This document shows, one piece after another, positions 1-11,300 of a stretch of 64,000 nucleotides of DNA. The position numbers were made by a program, and so were the translations under genes. The stretch spans positions 1 to 64,000 of the forward strand of contig WHVD01000185.1 in NCBI GenBank assembly GCA_015178975.1. Direction: 5' to 3'. Position 1 is the first letter of the stretch; each line of letters begins with the position of its first letter. The DNA comes from Hysterangium stoloniferum. Lineage: Eukaryota > Basidiomycota > Agaricomycetes > Hysterangiales > Hysterangiaceae. The notes under the pieces are model-generated. The model saw only the letters and a program-made list of their open reading frames with translations. It was not told the origin of the DNA and made no database searches.

Positions 1-225
1 TGGAATGACAAGACCCTTCTTTTAACCATGCATTGGAACCTGCTGCAATGGTGTCACCAAGTAGGTGATATGGAACACTAAATGAGCAACTGATTTTGTG
101 AGTGTTCATTCCAGATCTGTTGTGTTAAGTGAGATGGACTTGAAATGGGGCAACTTCAAAGCTAGAGAGTTCTTTACCTTTATCTGCAAACAAATACTAC
201 TCACCGAAAATGTTTTTTTTCTCTA

Positions 226-933
226 CAGCTGTTTGCATTACGTAAGGCGTGCGCTTGTATTAGTTTTTGCAGAACGCGTCCCAACTTGCGAACGCAATAT
301 CTCCATGAATACACCACCAAATCACATAAAGACTAGATAGTTTGTCTTGTAATTAAATATACTAGTTCTTTCCAATATTACTTTCAAAAAATTCTCCTCA
401 CATAACATTTGTCTTTATGCTAGTGTACATGCAGCTCACGAACTCATTTGCAGGCTGTATAATGGACTGTAGAACCTGAACTCGTAATATAGTGTTGATA
501 TAATATATATCTAGTGTTACCAACCTTCCCCTTTTACTGACTGTCCTGTGGAATGTGTAAAGTCAAGTTGACCATGTTTTGGCACCTCCTCCTGGCGAAC
601 TCATTTATACAGGAACCACTGGCCGATCTACCTCTCCTGTGGAGCATGTTGTAGCTAATATGTGTATTTAGTGCCTAATGTACATTTTTTGTGACAGATG
701 TGATCCCAGCATGCCCAGCAATGTTCCTGCCCTGCCTGGGAAATGGATCACTCGAGAGTAAGCTGAGACCTGTAGATATATCAGAAGGAAATGATATAAA
801 ACAGTCATTAAATGTAAATACCATGTGGGAGAACATTTGAGATACTATAATCAGATGCCAAAGTCTCCCACTGCACTCCTATGGGCACCAGTCATCCATC
901 CACTCTTACACAACTCACGCACTCTCAAAGTGC
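226..933 (+). repeat. Left terminal inverted repeat, ~710 bp
   Basis: It begins CAGCTGTTTGCATTA and matches the reverse complement of 3776-4487 with only scattered substitutions and small indels. Homology fades just inside, around the string CGCACTCTCAAAG at 916-930, which is also where the internal gene stops. Confidence 0.85.
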
Positions 934-934
934 A

Positions 935-3700
935 TCAAAAGTGTCTTAACAATACATGTAGTATTTCTGCATGCCTTTGAGTTGGAGATAAAGCACTGTA
1001 TGATGTCATTGTCAGTGAAAATGAAAGGTTGACAACAAAATGAGGAACATAGCACCAGTTCCACCTGCAGAAGTTGTAGTAGCTGAATATGTAGCAGGGA
1101 ATGACTCGCCCATGCATGAGGAACAGCTCATAATAAAATTTTCCTGCCCAATGGAAACCCAGTAGTGGCCAATCAGCTGGCCAGATAGGAATGTGACGAA
1201 AGGCTCGTTCAAGATCCAGGCAATAATATGCAATAGGGCGATTACAAACGGTTGGTCCAGATAACCTGCCAAGAAAAAGGCCGATGCATCTCGGTTGAGG
1301 GTAGAAGATACACAGGGCAGGGTAGAGGCATCATCTGGATATGCATTGACACAGGGATCAGAGTTGGGGCATAGCGGGGGATTCCCTTGAGGGGGGAAGA
1401 GATGAGCATTGATAAAGTAATGGGGTGAAAATCGTTGTAGCGTTGAGGAAACATTTATGCAAAACATGAGAACAGATAGCCAGCAATGGATAATGCAAAG
1501 GAAAGAAATGATTTAGACAGCCTTTGATAACCTGTGGGAAATGGTTCTGCCAGTGATGGCCTTGAAAGCTCGGCGCATGAGCTTAATAGTATGGTTACCA
1601 TCATCCTTACAAGTGGCAGATTCTTGGGCAGCACTGAGAGCTCCCAACTCATCTACTGACACCACCTTTCTGGGTGTCTCTGGTGGTGGGGCTATGCCTC
1701 GTCAAACAGAATGGAACAATTTAGGGTTCCATTTGAATGCCGAAGCAGGATGCTCGACGATGTGGGATATCGTGGCATGAGATTCATAACCCTTCCCTAA
1801 ACATTTCACGCCTGATGAAAACATTAGGATTTCATCGTAGTTAGCACCTGTGATAGGGGAGAGTTCATTCGAACGTATAGGTATTGAAAGTCCATAAAGA
1901 CGTTCTGTAGTGGCGAATGGTGTTTCGTCTGCTGATGGCTCATGCTCTACCAGGATTGGGGGTGCAAAGAAAGCATTGGGTCCAATATGGCAGATAACCA
2001 AGTGGGGTTTCGTAAGGGTGTATGTGTTTCTGCAAAGATGATCAGTTAAAAAAAGAAACGACGTATAACAATAGGGGTGCATACCACTCTTGGCGAGTTC
2101 AAGCTCGAGTGTAACAAGAGGTGTAATGGGGCATGCAAAATCAACGACACTTTGGGACATTCCTTTTCTAGCCGTCTCTGGCATAGGTGCAGGATCATCT
2201 GAGGATCTATTTTGCTCTCCATCGTGGTTCTCAGGAGATTTTGATACCAGGGTAACACGTCGCTGATGCACAGGAGGTGCATCATTTAGACTGTTATCTC
2301 CAGCCACGTTCTTGTCCTGGAATATTTCTGTGACCTTTGCGGAAGCTCGGCAGTTGGCTTGAGCAGTCTGTGGAGGAAGAGGCGGCAATGGTGTCATGCT
2401 TCCTGCAGCAAAATTAGCTTGTGCATCCTCAACCACTCTCTCTACATTCCGGATCCAAATAGTCATTCAATCCAGGCGATTATCTGCAGCTATCTGCTCA
2501 TTTCTTATTGCATGGCACACTGTTGGTAAAGAACTTTTGGCTACATGCGGGGAGTTATTAGTTTGCCGGTTCTATCATGATGTAAACATACCAATGTGAA
2601 CAGCAGCATCACTTTCCCAAGATTCTTTTGTATCTTTTGACAGCCTTGTACTATCCCCCTCTGTGGAATGACTAAGCTCTGGAGCGACCGAAGATAGATC
2701 AGTGGTTGATTTGTTGCCGAGTAAGTTACCGTAGCTCCCTAAGGCGGAACTCTTGTATAACCGGACACCTTTGTCTGCAGAAAAATCAGTCAGACTAGAG
2801 ACTCAAGTCAAAGAAGTGATTAAATTACCCAACGATTGCTTGATGCTTTGTTTAAGTCCTGTGATACCGGTGGACTCTTTTGTTGAACAGGGGAACATAT
2901 CACTCACGAATAAGCACGGAGGATCTGAATGAAGTTTGATTCATCTTGTCACCAGACCAAACAAAAATCATAGCAAGGAAAGCTAACCTTCCACCATAGG
3001 TGTTAACAATCCTGCAGCGCCTACCCTACCCTCTGACACAGGAGTAGTGATGTTTACCTCCTCGTTCACCTTGAGCTTCGTAAGATCGACAAGCACACGA
3101 CTTTTACGATTTTCTTTATTCTGTCGTGTGACTTCATGTATGACAGCATTATCCATGTCATTCTCAATCTGCTTCCCTTTATGTGCAGCTGCGAAAACGG
3201 CGGGTATTGGCTGCGCACAGGAACACATCGACCAGAGCTTGTGCGTGAATTGACCACACTATTTCCTTCGATGTGAATGAACTGGCCATCAAGACGGAAG
3301 TGCGATTGCTCGTGTCGGCGGCGATAGAGGGGTTATACTGAGCAGTAGGTGCAACCTTGAGGGAGTTTGTGGTCAATGTGAAGCTGTTCTAGAGGTAGGA
3401 GATAGAGATGATGTCCCAGTATTAAAGCTTGGTACTTTACGAGTGACATGTACAGACATGAAAAGTTAGCAATTGCGTAGTGAATAAAGCAAGAGAAACC
3501 AGACGTTTGAAAGGTTGGATGAGTGTGGAAGTTTTCTCTGTGGTAGAATAGTCTTTGCACTTTGTGTTCTCTGATGACCATGGATGCTCTCCCGGCGTGT
3601 ATGTATATTAGCGTTCTCTTTGCCAGGGAGTATGCACGAGTTCTCTTTGTCTGTTGTGACGTTTGCATGCCACGTTGCAGCAGTGGCAACACTCTTTAGC
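935..3700 (-). pseudogene. Broken multi-exon gene with DIRS/Ngaro-like reverse transcriptase block
   Basis: Exon structure can be rebuilt on the minus strand. One exon ends at 2988. A GT-AG intron runs 2987-2775. The next exon is 2774-2592. A second GT-AG intron runs 2591-2442. A long exon follows from 2441 to about 1530. Both introns are phase 1 and keep the frame open. The long exon is broken by one TGA at 1702-1704, after which the same frame continues with protein-like sequence (DELGALSAAQ...). Further down, at about 1250-1130, a different frame reads LERAFRHIPIWP followed by DWPLLGFHWAGKFYYEL, the palm-region signature of DIRS/Ngaro-type reverse transcriptases; the frame then decays to a stop at 935. 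The N-terminal part (about 3100-3700) is Lys/Asn/Ser-rich and unrecognised. No tyrosine recombinase is visible. Confidence 0.5.
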
Positions 3701-3775
3701 AAACTTGCAGGAGGGGAAAAGCCAGTGGGTGCTCCAGATTGATCACCCCAAGGAGGAGTGACTTCAATAAGCCGT

Positions 3776-4487
3776 GATGCGTCCTTTGAGAGTGCGGGAA
3801 TTGTGTAAGAGTGGATGGATGACCGGTGCCCATAGGGAGTGCAGTGGGAGACTTTGGCATCTGATTATAGTATCTCAAATGTTCTCCCACATGGTATTTA
3901 CATTAATGACTGTTTATATCATTTCCTTCTGATATATCTACAGGTCTCAGCTTACTCTCGAGTGATCCATTTCCCAGGCAGGGCAGGAACATTGCTGGCA
4001 TGCTGGATCACATCTGTCACAAAAAAATGTACATTAGGCACTAAATACACATATTAGCTACAACATGCTCCACAGGAGAGGTAGATCGGCCAGTGGTTCC
4101 TGTATAAATGAGTTCGCCAGGAGGAGGTGCCAAAACATGGTCAACTTGACTTTACACATTCCACAGAACAGTCAGTAAAAGGGGGAAGGTTGGTAACACT
4201 AGATATATATTTATATAAACACTATATTACGATTCAGGTTCTACAGTCCATTATACAGCCTGCAAATGAGTTCATGAGCTGCATGTACACTAGCATAAAG
4301 ACAAATGTTATGTGAGAAGAATTTTTTGAAAGTAATATTGGAAAGCACTAGTATATTTAATTACAAGACAAACTATCTAGCCTTTATGTGATTTGGTGGT
4401 GTATTCGTGGAGATATCGCATTCGCAAGTTGGACGCGTTCTGCAAAAAACTAATACAAGCGTGCACCTTACATAATGCAAACAGCTG
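3776..4487 (-). repeat. Right terminal inverted repeat, ~710 bp
   Basis: Reverse complement of 226-933. It ends GCAAACAGCTG followed by TA. Its inner part lies immediately upstream of the internal minus-strand gene and would therefore carry that gene's promoter. Confidence 0.85.
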
Positions 4488-5302
4488 TAATAGGACAAAA
4501 CAACTTCATACTACTGGGGAGTTCTAGCTCCAGAACATCTGTAGATATTTTGGGAGTCTTAACATACAGTAACCCAACAAAACATCTGGGTGTTTGGTGA
4601 ATTGGAAAGTGGGGTTCACAACTCCAGAAATAAAATAAAAATCAGGAATATCAGAAATAAGAGGTATACATCTGACCCATATGATGACAAAGCATGACAT
4701 CATAGCTTTCCTTATCAGGGGGGTAAAAAATGAACAATGGACATGGTGCATCCAGACACTTTTTTTGCTCTTGTAATTAACTGCCAGTTTTTACCAGTTT
4801 CAGTATTTAGTGTACCCCCCTTAGCCTTTAGCACTGCAGCAACCCTTCTAGGCATGCTCTCAAGGCATTTCTCCCTTGGAATACCCCATTCAACCTCCCA
4901 GAGCTTCAACATGCTCTTGGGTGCCTCAGGGTATGTTCCAAGCCTTCTCTTCAACTCCCACCATAAGTGTTCTATTGGATTCAGGTCTGGAGACTGTGCA
5001 GGCCAGTCTAAAACCTGCACCTGATGGTCCTTGAACCAATCCTTGGCCAACTTGCGAGTACATACAGTAGGCAACAAAACCATTCAGATGTTTCTTTGTT
5101 TTGGAAAGATCCTTTAGCATTAGCCCAAAATAAATTCTAAAAATTCTGAATAAATTATGATAGATGCTCTAATATAACTAAATGTTGATTACATAACCAT
5201 GATGTCATATGTCCATTTATGGTGATGTAATAATAGGATTAATGAGGCATGTACATCTGAACAGTTTTGTTGCTTGTATTTTATAAACCCCTATATACTA
5301 AA

Positions 5303-7085
5303 CTAGTACTTGGTATACCCTCCCTTGGCCTTAATTACAGCTTCTACTCTTCTAGGCATACTCTCTATCAAGTTCTAACACACTTCCTTTGGTATCTTTT
5401 CCCATTCCACTTGACAGTGCTCCCAAAGCTCCTCCACTCCACTAGGTGGTGTTTCATAGTCAGCTAGCCTCCTTTTCAAGTGCCCCCAGAGATGCTCTAT
5501 GGGGTTTAGATCTGGAGACTATGCTGGCCACTTCATAACATTGTAGCTATGGTCATCAAACCACTTTCAAGCCAGTTTGCTGGTGTGCTTTGGATCATTA
5601 TCCTGCTGGAAGATGATATCAGATGGAGTTTTCTTGTAAAACTCAAGAGATTGCTGAAGTTCACCCTCCAAGATAGAGCAGTAAAGCTGTCAATCCATCT
5701 TCCCTTCAATATTAGTGGCATATCCAATGCCTTCCCAAAGCATGCAACCCCACATCATCACACTACCACCACCAAACTTCAATGTTTCCTCCACCTGCCT
5801 ATCAGTCAACCCCTCCCCCACCTTTTTCCACACCCACTTCCTTCCATCTGACCCAAGACAATTGATTTTGGTCTCATCAGAGAATACAACTCTCTTCCAG
5901 TCCTCCAGAGTGTACTCCTGATATCTCTCTGCCCACTGTAGCCTCTCCCTCCTGTGAGATTGTCACAGAAAAGGGCACTTCTTCTTCACCACAGGCCTTA
6001 GGCCAGCTTTGCATAAGGCATGACAAACAGTTTGGGAGGAGAGGGATTGATTTGTGACATCCTGAAGAGACTTAATAACTTGCACTGCATTATCAGCTTT
6101 CTGCCTGCAAATGAGATGCTTAGCATAGCTGATATTGGCAGATGTAAGTTTAGTTGGATGACCACCAGAGGACTTGGGTGTTACAACCGTGTCACAACCT
6201 GACAGTCCCCAAGGATATCACCACCTATCGATGTTTCAAGTTATTGCTCAAGTCATCGCATCAGAAACCGTCGGTCGCCCGATGCTGACATATGCTTTTG
6301 CGGTGATCAAACCCCGTTTACACCATCAAAATATACTTGTACTATCTGGTTATACTCTGATATGTCCCTTTTATTATAATGATCTGTTCAACTCTATGTT
6401 TCACAAATGCCTATATATACTTGTAATCCTCAGACTATTTCCTTTTCTTGTAATTCCACTCTCGGTTAATCACAGCCTCCAAACTTATTGTAGCCTTCCC
6501 ATTCCTAGTCAAGTTTATTTGTCAATAATGTTTTCCACTCTTCCCTTAGTTAGTATTTTCTAGATGCCGAATACTTGTAATGAACCTGCTGTAGTTGTAG
6601 TTACTAGGCAATCAGAATATCGACTCAGAACACCCACATACATCTCTAGAAGTCTTATACTAAGTATCCTGCTCTCTGCCTTCATGTGCACTCACCCACT
6701 CTCGGTCCCTGACCCCTTGGCCCGACACTTGACTTATCCTTTGGTCCCAATCAGTAACTCACCGAGAGGTACTCATTAGGACTAGTCTTTGCCCGTCCAA
6801 AATTTAAGGACACCCAACGGTTATTTGTGAGGGTGCAGCATATACATAAGCTGAAGCCAAGTCCTTCCGATCAGTCCCCATCGGCCTACTGACATTAGTC
6901 AGTTTTCAGTTCTTAACATTGGGAGCCTCAGGACAGTATTCAGAGTGTATTTTTGAGATAGTTTCAATGCTAACACCAGTGGTCTGATGAATAGAGTGCC
7001 CAGAGACATTAGAGAGGAGCAGAGTAATGATGTGTTCACAAATAGTAGGGGAACAGTGTGCACGGTGAACTGTGGGGACAAGCAT
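5303..7085 (-). pseudogene. Tc1-III DDE transposase, split by a solo LTR
   Basis: Tc1/mariner transposase of the cut-and-paste DDE superfamily. Reading from 7085, the N-terminus has a helix-turn-helix-like stretch (HIITLLLSNVSGHSIHQTTG) up to the LTR at 6918. It resumes below 6173 with GGHPTKL, then VVFSDETKINCLGSDG (first Asp), IIFQQDNDPKH (second Asp) and SPDLNPIEHLWGHLKRRL (third acidic block), and closes with AKGGYTKY and a stop at 5303. At least four in-frame stops are present (for example after CPFL and in WPA*SPDLNP), so no active enzyme is made. Confidence 0.8.
6179..6918 (+). mobile_element. Solo LTR, family A (copy 1), TSD TTGGG
   Basis: 740 bp from TGTTACAACC to TTCTTAACA with the 5-bp duplication TTGGG at 6174-6178 and 6919-6923. 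Near its 3' end it carries the motif GGTGCAGC...ATAAGCTGAAGCC that also occurs in LTR families B, D and H. It sits inside the Tc1-III transposase, giving a three-level nest. Confidence 0.93.
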
Positions 7086-8497
7086 GTTAAAAGGCCTTGT
7101 ATATATACTTGAACATGAACAAATCATGTGACTTTTGGGTTTAAGGTTCAGGTTTAAGTTGTGGAAGTAAAGTCATGTGATCATGAATATTTTTAGACCA
7201 CTTCTTTGCTCTGTGAATCTTGGCAACAAAACCATTTGGATGTACAAGCTGCATTCATGGTATTATTGCATGGCCATAAATGGACATATGACATCATGGT
7301 TATGTAATCAACATTTTGTGATATCAGAGCATCTATCAGAATTTATTCAGAAATGTTAGAATTTGTTTTGGGCCAATGCTAAAGGATCTTTTCAAAACAA
7401 AGAAACATCCAAATGGTTTTGTTGCCTACTGTATGTTTAGGGTCATTGTCCTACTGGAAGACAAACTTTTCCCTGTCCATCCCATAATACTCCACTGTTT
7501 TGAAGATATATGTAGTCCTCCAATATGTCCCTGTACATCTCCCCATCCATCCTCCCATCTACCTTGCACATGTACCCCACACCATGTGCTGTCATGCATC
7601 CCCAAATCATCATATTCCCCCCTCCAAATTTGATAGTTCCATTGATATGCTGCTGAGTGCATGCAGAACCTCATCTTCTCCACACCCACAACCTCCCATC
7701 AGAGCCCAAATGATTGATTTTGGTCTCATCTGAGAAGATAACCCTAAGCCAGTCCTCCTCAGTCCAATGCTGGTACTTGACAGCAAACTCATATTGAGCC
7801 TTGATGTGTCAAGAGGCAAGAAGGGGTCTTTTGGCCTTCACCACAGCCTTCAAATTCTCTTTCTTCAATGCATTGTGAATTGTCTGTGTGCAGACATTGA
7901 GGGAGAGGTGGGACTTGGCCTGGGAGGCATTATCAATCTGTCCAGAGGTCATGGAATGAGCCAGATGGTGATGATCCCTGGGGGAGAGCTTGGGAGGACA
8001 ACCTTTGGAAGGTGTTGGAAGTGGACCAGGGAGTTGGGAGTGAATTTCTGATATTGTAGAGTGTCCAATATGGTGTTTAGAAGCAATTGTTCTGCAGGAG
8101 TGACCCTCCTGGAGAAGAGAAATGATAGAGTCTTGTTTCAGCAGAGTGCTTCTTCATAATGTGGTGGGAGGGTGAAATGAGGCAAAGGGTCATATAAATG
8201 TGTTATTTAAACATGTGGTCGTGACCTTGTTGAACCTAACCAGAAATTCCCACAGTAATATGAACTTTAGTTGAGTTTCATGTATCAGTTGACAGAGCAA
8301 AAAAAGTGTCTGGATGCACCATGTCCATTGTTCATTTTTTACTCTTCTGATAAGGAAAGCTATGATGTCATACTTATGTCATCATATAGGTCAGATGTAT
8401 ACCTCTTACTTCTGATTTTTATCCATTTTATTTCTGGAACTGTGAACCCCTTTTTCCAATTTCACCAAACATCCAGATGCTTTTTTGAATCATTGTA

Positions 8498-9525
8498 TAA
8501 GGGCAAAGCACACTTTGTACTGTATAGATATATTGCTGACTACATGACCTTTACGTACCCAAATATGTACCTAATTCAATCTCAGAATCAAACATCTGAG
8601 ACAACATGGGAATCTTGCAGCTTCTACATATGGCTCACAGACTCCAACAACATCTAGTTTTAGTTTCTACCAACTCAACCTCTGCTGGCATACACCTGTC
8701 ATCTAAACAAACTTCTCTAGGTAGGCTATAGCTAGTAGAATGTCAATGCACTCTCAGTGATAGGCTGGTCCACTTATTCAGATGCATTGCACTGAGGTTC
8801 TCGTGTCTGATAGCCTATCACAGACACATCATCAAGATGGAATGCTATACTCATAAAGTCACAGACAACGCAAGTCTCCTCTGGTTCAGGAATATCACAT
8901 TCATTCCAAGAGTAAGGAATAAAAGAATATGGACTCCACTATTTCCAATCTCATGTCACTGTGGACACACTGGTGATGGCAATGAGGAGGCAGCTCAGAG
9001 GTTTACCAATAACTACATTCACTATGATCAATATCATAATTGGTCTATATTGGTTGTCAATATGAAGGAAGGGTTAGTAACCTTGGAAATAAGCCATTCA
9101 TTTGTGATGAATGTGATATGATTCAGATTCAACTGTCATTGTGACCTCAATCAGAACTGTATGTGAACTTGTTTTGATATTTGGATAACCTCTTACATAC
9201 ATATTAAAATAACTCCTCTATCTATATATACATGTATAAATAGTATTTGCAATCCAATCTGAATATGGTATTACATCACATTGCATTTAAACTTACAGTA
9301 CTTCTCTCTACAGAAAAACCACCATTCCCTTTCTATTTTTAGCACATTGAATAACAACTTTACTTATGGATGACAGAAGCTCTAAAAATGTCAAATACTA
9401 TGTGTGAAATGCTCTATATTGTGTTATATGTTCTTAAAATGCAAATTATATATACAGAAACTCTGTTTATTTGCATTAAAATATGAGATTCTTGAGTGTC
9501 TGGTTCACTGCCTTCACTAAATTCT
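8498..9525 (+). pseudogene. Degenerate PHD-finger segment between Tc1-I and G1
   Basis: At 8885-9135 the sequence is a diverged copy of the PHD-finger gene at 25930-26400. The frame reads CHCGHTGDGN...YIHYDQYHNWS, where the second cysteine pair of the finger (CDEC in the other copy) has become YDQY and the frame then breaks. The piece at 8880-8930 (about 50 bp) recurs at 25041-25092 in the same orientation, whereas the finger itself is inverted there. The remainder, 8498-8880 and 9150-9525, is AT-rich and shows no gene or repeat I can name. Confidence 0.5.
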
Positions 9526-10313
9526 TGTTAAGGGTACATACACGGCGGGTTTCCAGAGAAACCTGCGGGAAATCTGGTAGGACTTGGCTTCAGCTTATAG
9601 GCTGCGCCCTTGTGAGATCGTGTTGTCCAATTTCAAACAGGTGGACAGGAAACCCAGGGAGTCCGGGTGGAGTTCATGGGTTGAGGGGTCGTAGGTCGGA
9701 GGTTGAGGGGTCATAGGTCAGAGGTCATGGGTCAAGAGGTCAGGGAGTCGACATAAATAAGTCAGAGGTTGAGAGATAGATGCATCGGAGCCAGAGCTGT
9801 GTAATTCAAAGAGGAGTTTAGAGCAGAAAATGTACTAGATTACTGGGGAGAATCTAAGCTGATTTTCTGACTGGATTGTATGTACAACATCTGCCAGACT
9901 ATATAGACTGTGGAATAAATAACATACCAAATCCAGTAATAATGAAAATGAAACTAGGAAACATAAAACGAGATAAGTAAACACCAAATTTGGTGTTAGG
10001 AATGGAACAAGACAGAGCGGAGTCCGAATTGTGACAGGTCATTTGACTAAAATGGGAATGGGGCTCAGTTAGAGGGATGACAGGTTTTCTGAGCGGGGTC
10101 CAGTGACTGATGCATGGGATGGGGTTGGACATGGACAGGGACAGAGTCCAGCAGGTATTCTGGTGACTGATACACAATGTAACGAAGTTGAACATGGACA
10201 AGTCTGACGTATGGAGTCTGGTGGGAATTCCAGTAAACTGACAATTGGTGCATATAGGGCACAGGTGTGTATAGGTTAGTGCCCAGAGTCTGGCAGGAAT
10301 TCTGGTTGTAACA
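9526..10313 (-). repeat. 3' LTR of G1 (family B)
   Basis: 788 bp, TGTTAAGGG...GTTGTAACA on the plus strand (sense of the element is minus). It contains the TATA-like CTATATAGTC and the downstream AGTCAGAAAAT string of the family. The purine-rich tract that primes plus-strand DNA lies just inside: GTACCCTCCCTTTAT on plus (10314-10328) is AAAGGGAGGGTAC on minus. Confidence 0.93.
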
Positions 10314-10462
10314 GTACCCTCCCTTTATGCTGAAGTCCCAAAGAGGCTCTAGACCTTGATAAGGTTTTGTTGGCTATGTGCATGTGTCAAAAATCATGTC
10401 AGTTACATGTATGTGTCAAAGGGTCACATGATCTGGAAGGTAAGGTTCAGACACAACGAGCA

Positions 10463-10470
10463 TATATAAA
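10463..10470 (+). promoter_or_regulatory. TATA box of the antisense accessory gene in G1
   Basis: TATATAAA, followed by AAATTGAAAAAAT, 48-55 bp upstream of the ATG at 10518. The same TATATAAAAAATTGAAAAAAT block occurs about 50 bp upstream of the equivalent gene in G2 (58426-58432, minus). Conservation between two copies that have lost their coding frames supports a real promoter. Confidence 0.65.
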
Positions 10471-10751
10471 AAATTGAAAAAATGAATTTTCTCTTCTTTA
10501 TTACCCCCATCATCACTATGGGACCAAAACCAACGCCGTGAAGACCAATGCCAACTGTCAGGCCCCCCATAGGCAACCAATACTGGGTGTTAGGGTAGGT
10601 ACATGGTGGGTTTCTGGAGAAACCCGTGGGATATCCAGTAGGACTTGGCTTCAGCTTATAGGCTGCACCCTCGCGAGATTGTGTTGTCCAATTTCAGACA
10701 GGCAGACAGAAATCCCAGGCAGTCTGGGTGGGGTTTGTGGGTTGAGGGGTC

Positions 10752-10870
10752 GTAGGTCGGAGGTCATGGGTTGAGAGGTCATGGGTTGAGAGGTCATGGG
10801 TTGAGAGGTCATGGGTTGAGAGGTCATGGGTTGAGAGGTCATGGGTTGAGAGGTCATGGGTTGAGAGGTT
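10752..10870 (+). repeat. 15-bp tandem repeat in LTR-B
   Basis: About seven to eight tandem copies of GAGGTCATGGGTTGA. Other LTR-B copies have only one to three related units (GGTCGTAGGTCGGAGGTC and similar) at this place, so the array expanded in this copy by slippage. Confidence 0.9.
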
Positions 10871-11300
10871 GTGAGTTGAGATAGATAAGAGAGATAGATG
10901 TGCCAGAGCCTGTGGGCTCCAACTAGCATGAGCGGTGTAATTCAAGTAGGAGTTTAGAGTGGAAAATGTATTAGATTACTGGGGGGGAATCTAAGCCGAT
11001 TTTCTGACTGGATTGTATGTACAACATCTGCCAGACTATATAGACCATGGAATGAATGACATACCAAATCCAGTAATAATGAAACAAAACTAGCAAAACA
11101 TAAAATGGGAATAGTAAACACCAAATTTGGTGTTAGGAATGGGATGGAATGGAGCGGAGTCCAAATCGTGACAAATCATAAACCATAATGGGAAACAGAG
11201 TGGGAGCAGAGTCCAAATCGTGACAGGTCATTTGACTAAAATGGGAACGGGGCTCAGTTAGAGGCTTGACAGGTATTCTGAGCGGGGTCCAGTGACTGAT

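Larger units (their letters stand above)
226..4487 (-). mobile_element. Element with ~710-bp terminal inverted repeats around an RT-bearing gene (DIRS-like candidate)
   Basis: The two ends are reverse complements for about 710 bp (226-933 against 3776-4487) and both finish on CAGCTGTTTGC next to a TA dinucleotide (224-225, 4488-4489). The interior holds one multi-exon gene on the minus strand that ends at 935, exactly at the inner edge of the left repeat. That gene has a reverse-transcriptase block of DIRS/Ngaro style and no visible integrase. DIRS-type elements are known for inverted terminal repeats around gag, RT and tyrosine recombinase genes, so this is my first reading; no recombinase is visible, so the element would be incomplete. 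A DNA transposon with very long TIRs and a TA duplication is the alternative. Bases 1-223 to its left show no recognisable feature. Confidence 0.6.
5065..7431 (-). mobile_element. Tc1-III element nested in Tc1-I
   Basis: Ends are CAGTAGGCAACAAAACC on both sides, with TIR homology running about 160 bp inward and TA duplications at 5063-5064 and 7432-7433. The string GCAACAAAACCATTTGG recurs subterminally near 7210-7230, an IR/DR arrangement known in Tc1 elements. Without the nested solo LTR at 6179-6918 the element is about 1.6 kb, the usual Tc1 size. Confidence 0.88.
4567..8495 (-). mobile_element. Tc1-I element copy a, interrupted by Tc1-III
   Basis: Tc1/mariner transposon with ends CAGTAACCCAAC (4567) and its degenerate partner TTTTTTGAATCATTG (8495), flanked by TA at 4565-4566 and 8496-8497. 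The outer ~200 bp match the TIRs of copy b (22268-23846). Transposase is on the minus strand. The C-terminal half lies at 4790-5060 with the third catalytic block SPDLNPIEHLWWELKRRLG. The rest lies at 7434-8160 and is full of frameshifts and stops. The two parts are separated by the Tc1-III insertion, with TA at 5063-5064 and 7432-7433. Inactive. Confidence 0.85.

Noticed and set aside
1455..1652. Separate 65-codon open frame in the DIRS-like element
   Set aside because: The better frame over this region is the continuation of the long exon past the TGA at 1702, which reads protein-like (DELGALSAAQ...).
7426..7819. Overlapping open frames on both strands near 7.4-7.8 kb, also at 22.8-23.2 kb and 49.6-50.0 kb
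   Set aside because: All are alternative frames of the Tc1-I transposase and recur in every copy of that element.
10651..10945. Open frames with repeated MTSQP or STHDL units
   Set aside because: They are frames through the 15-bp tandem repeat of LTR-B, with no sign of coding.
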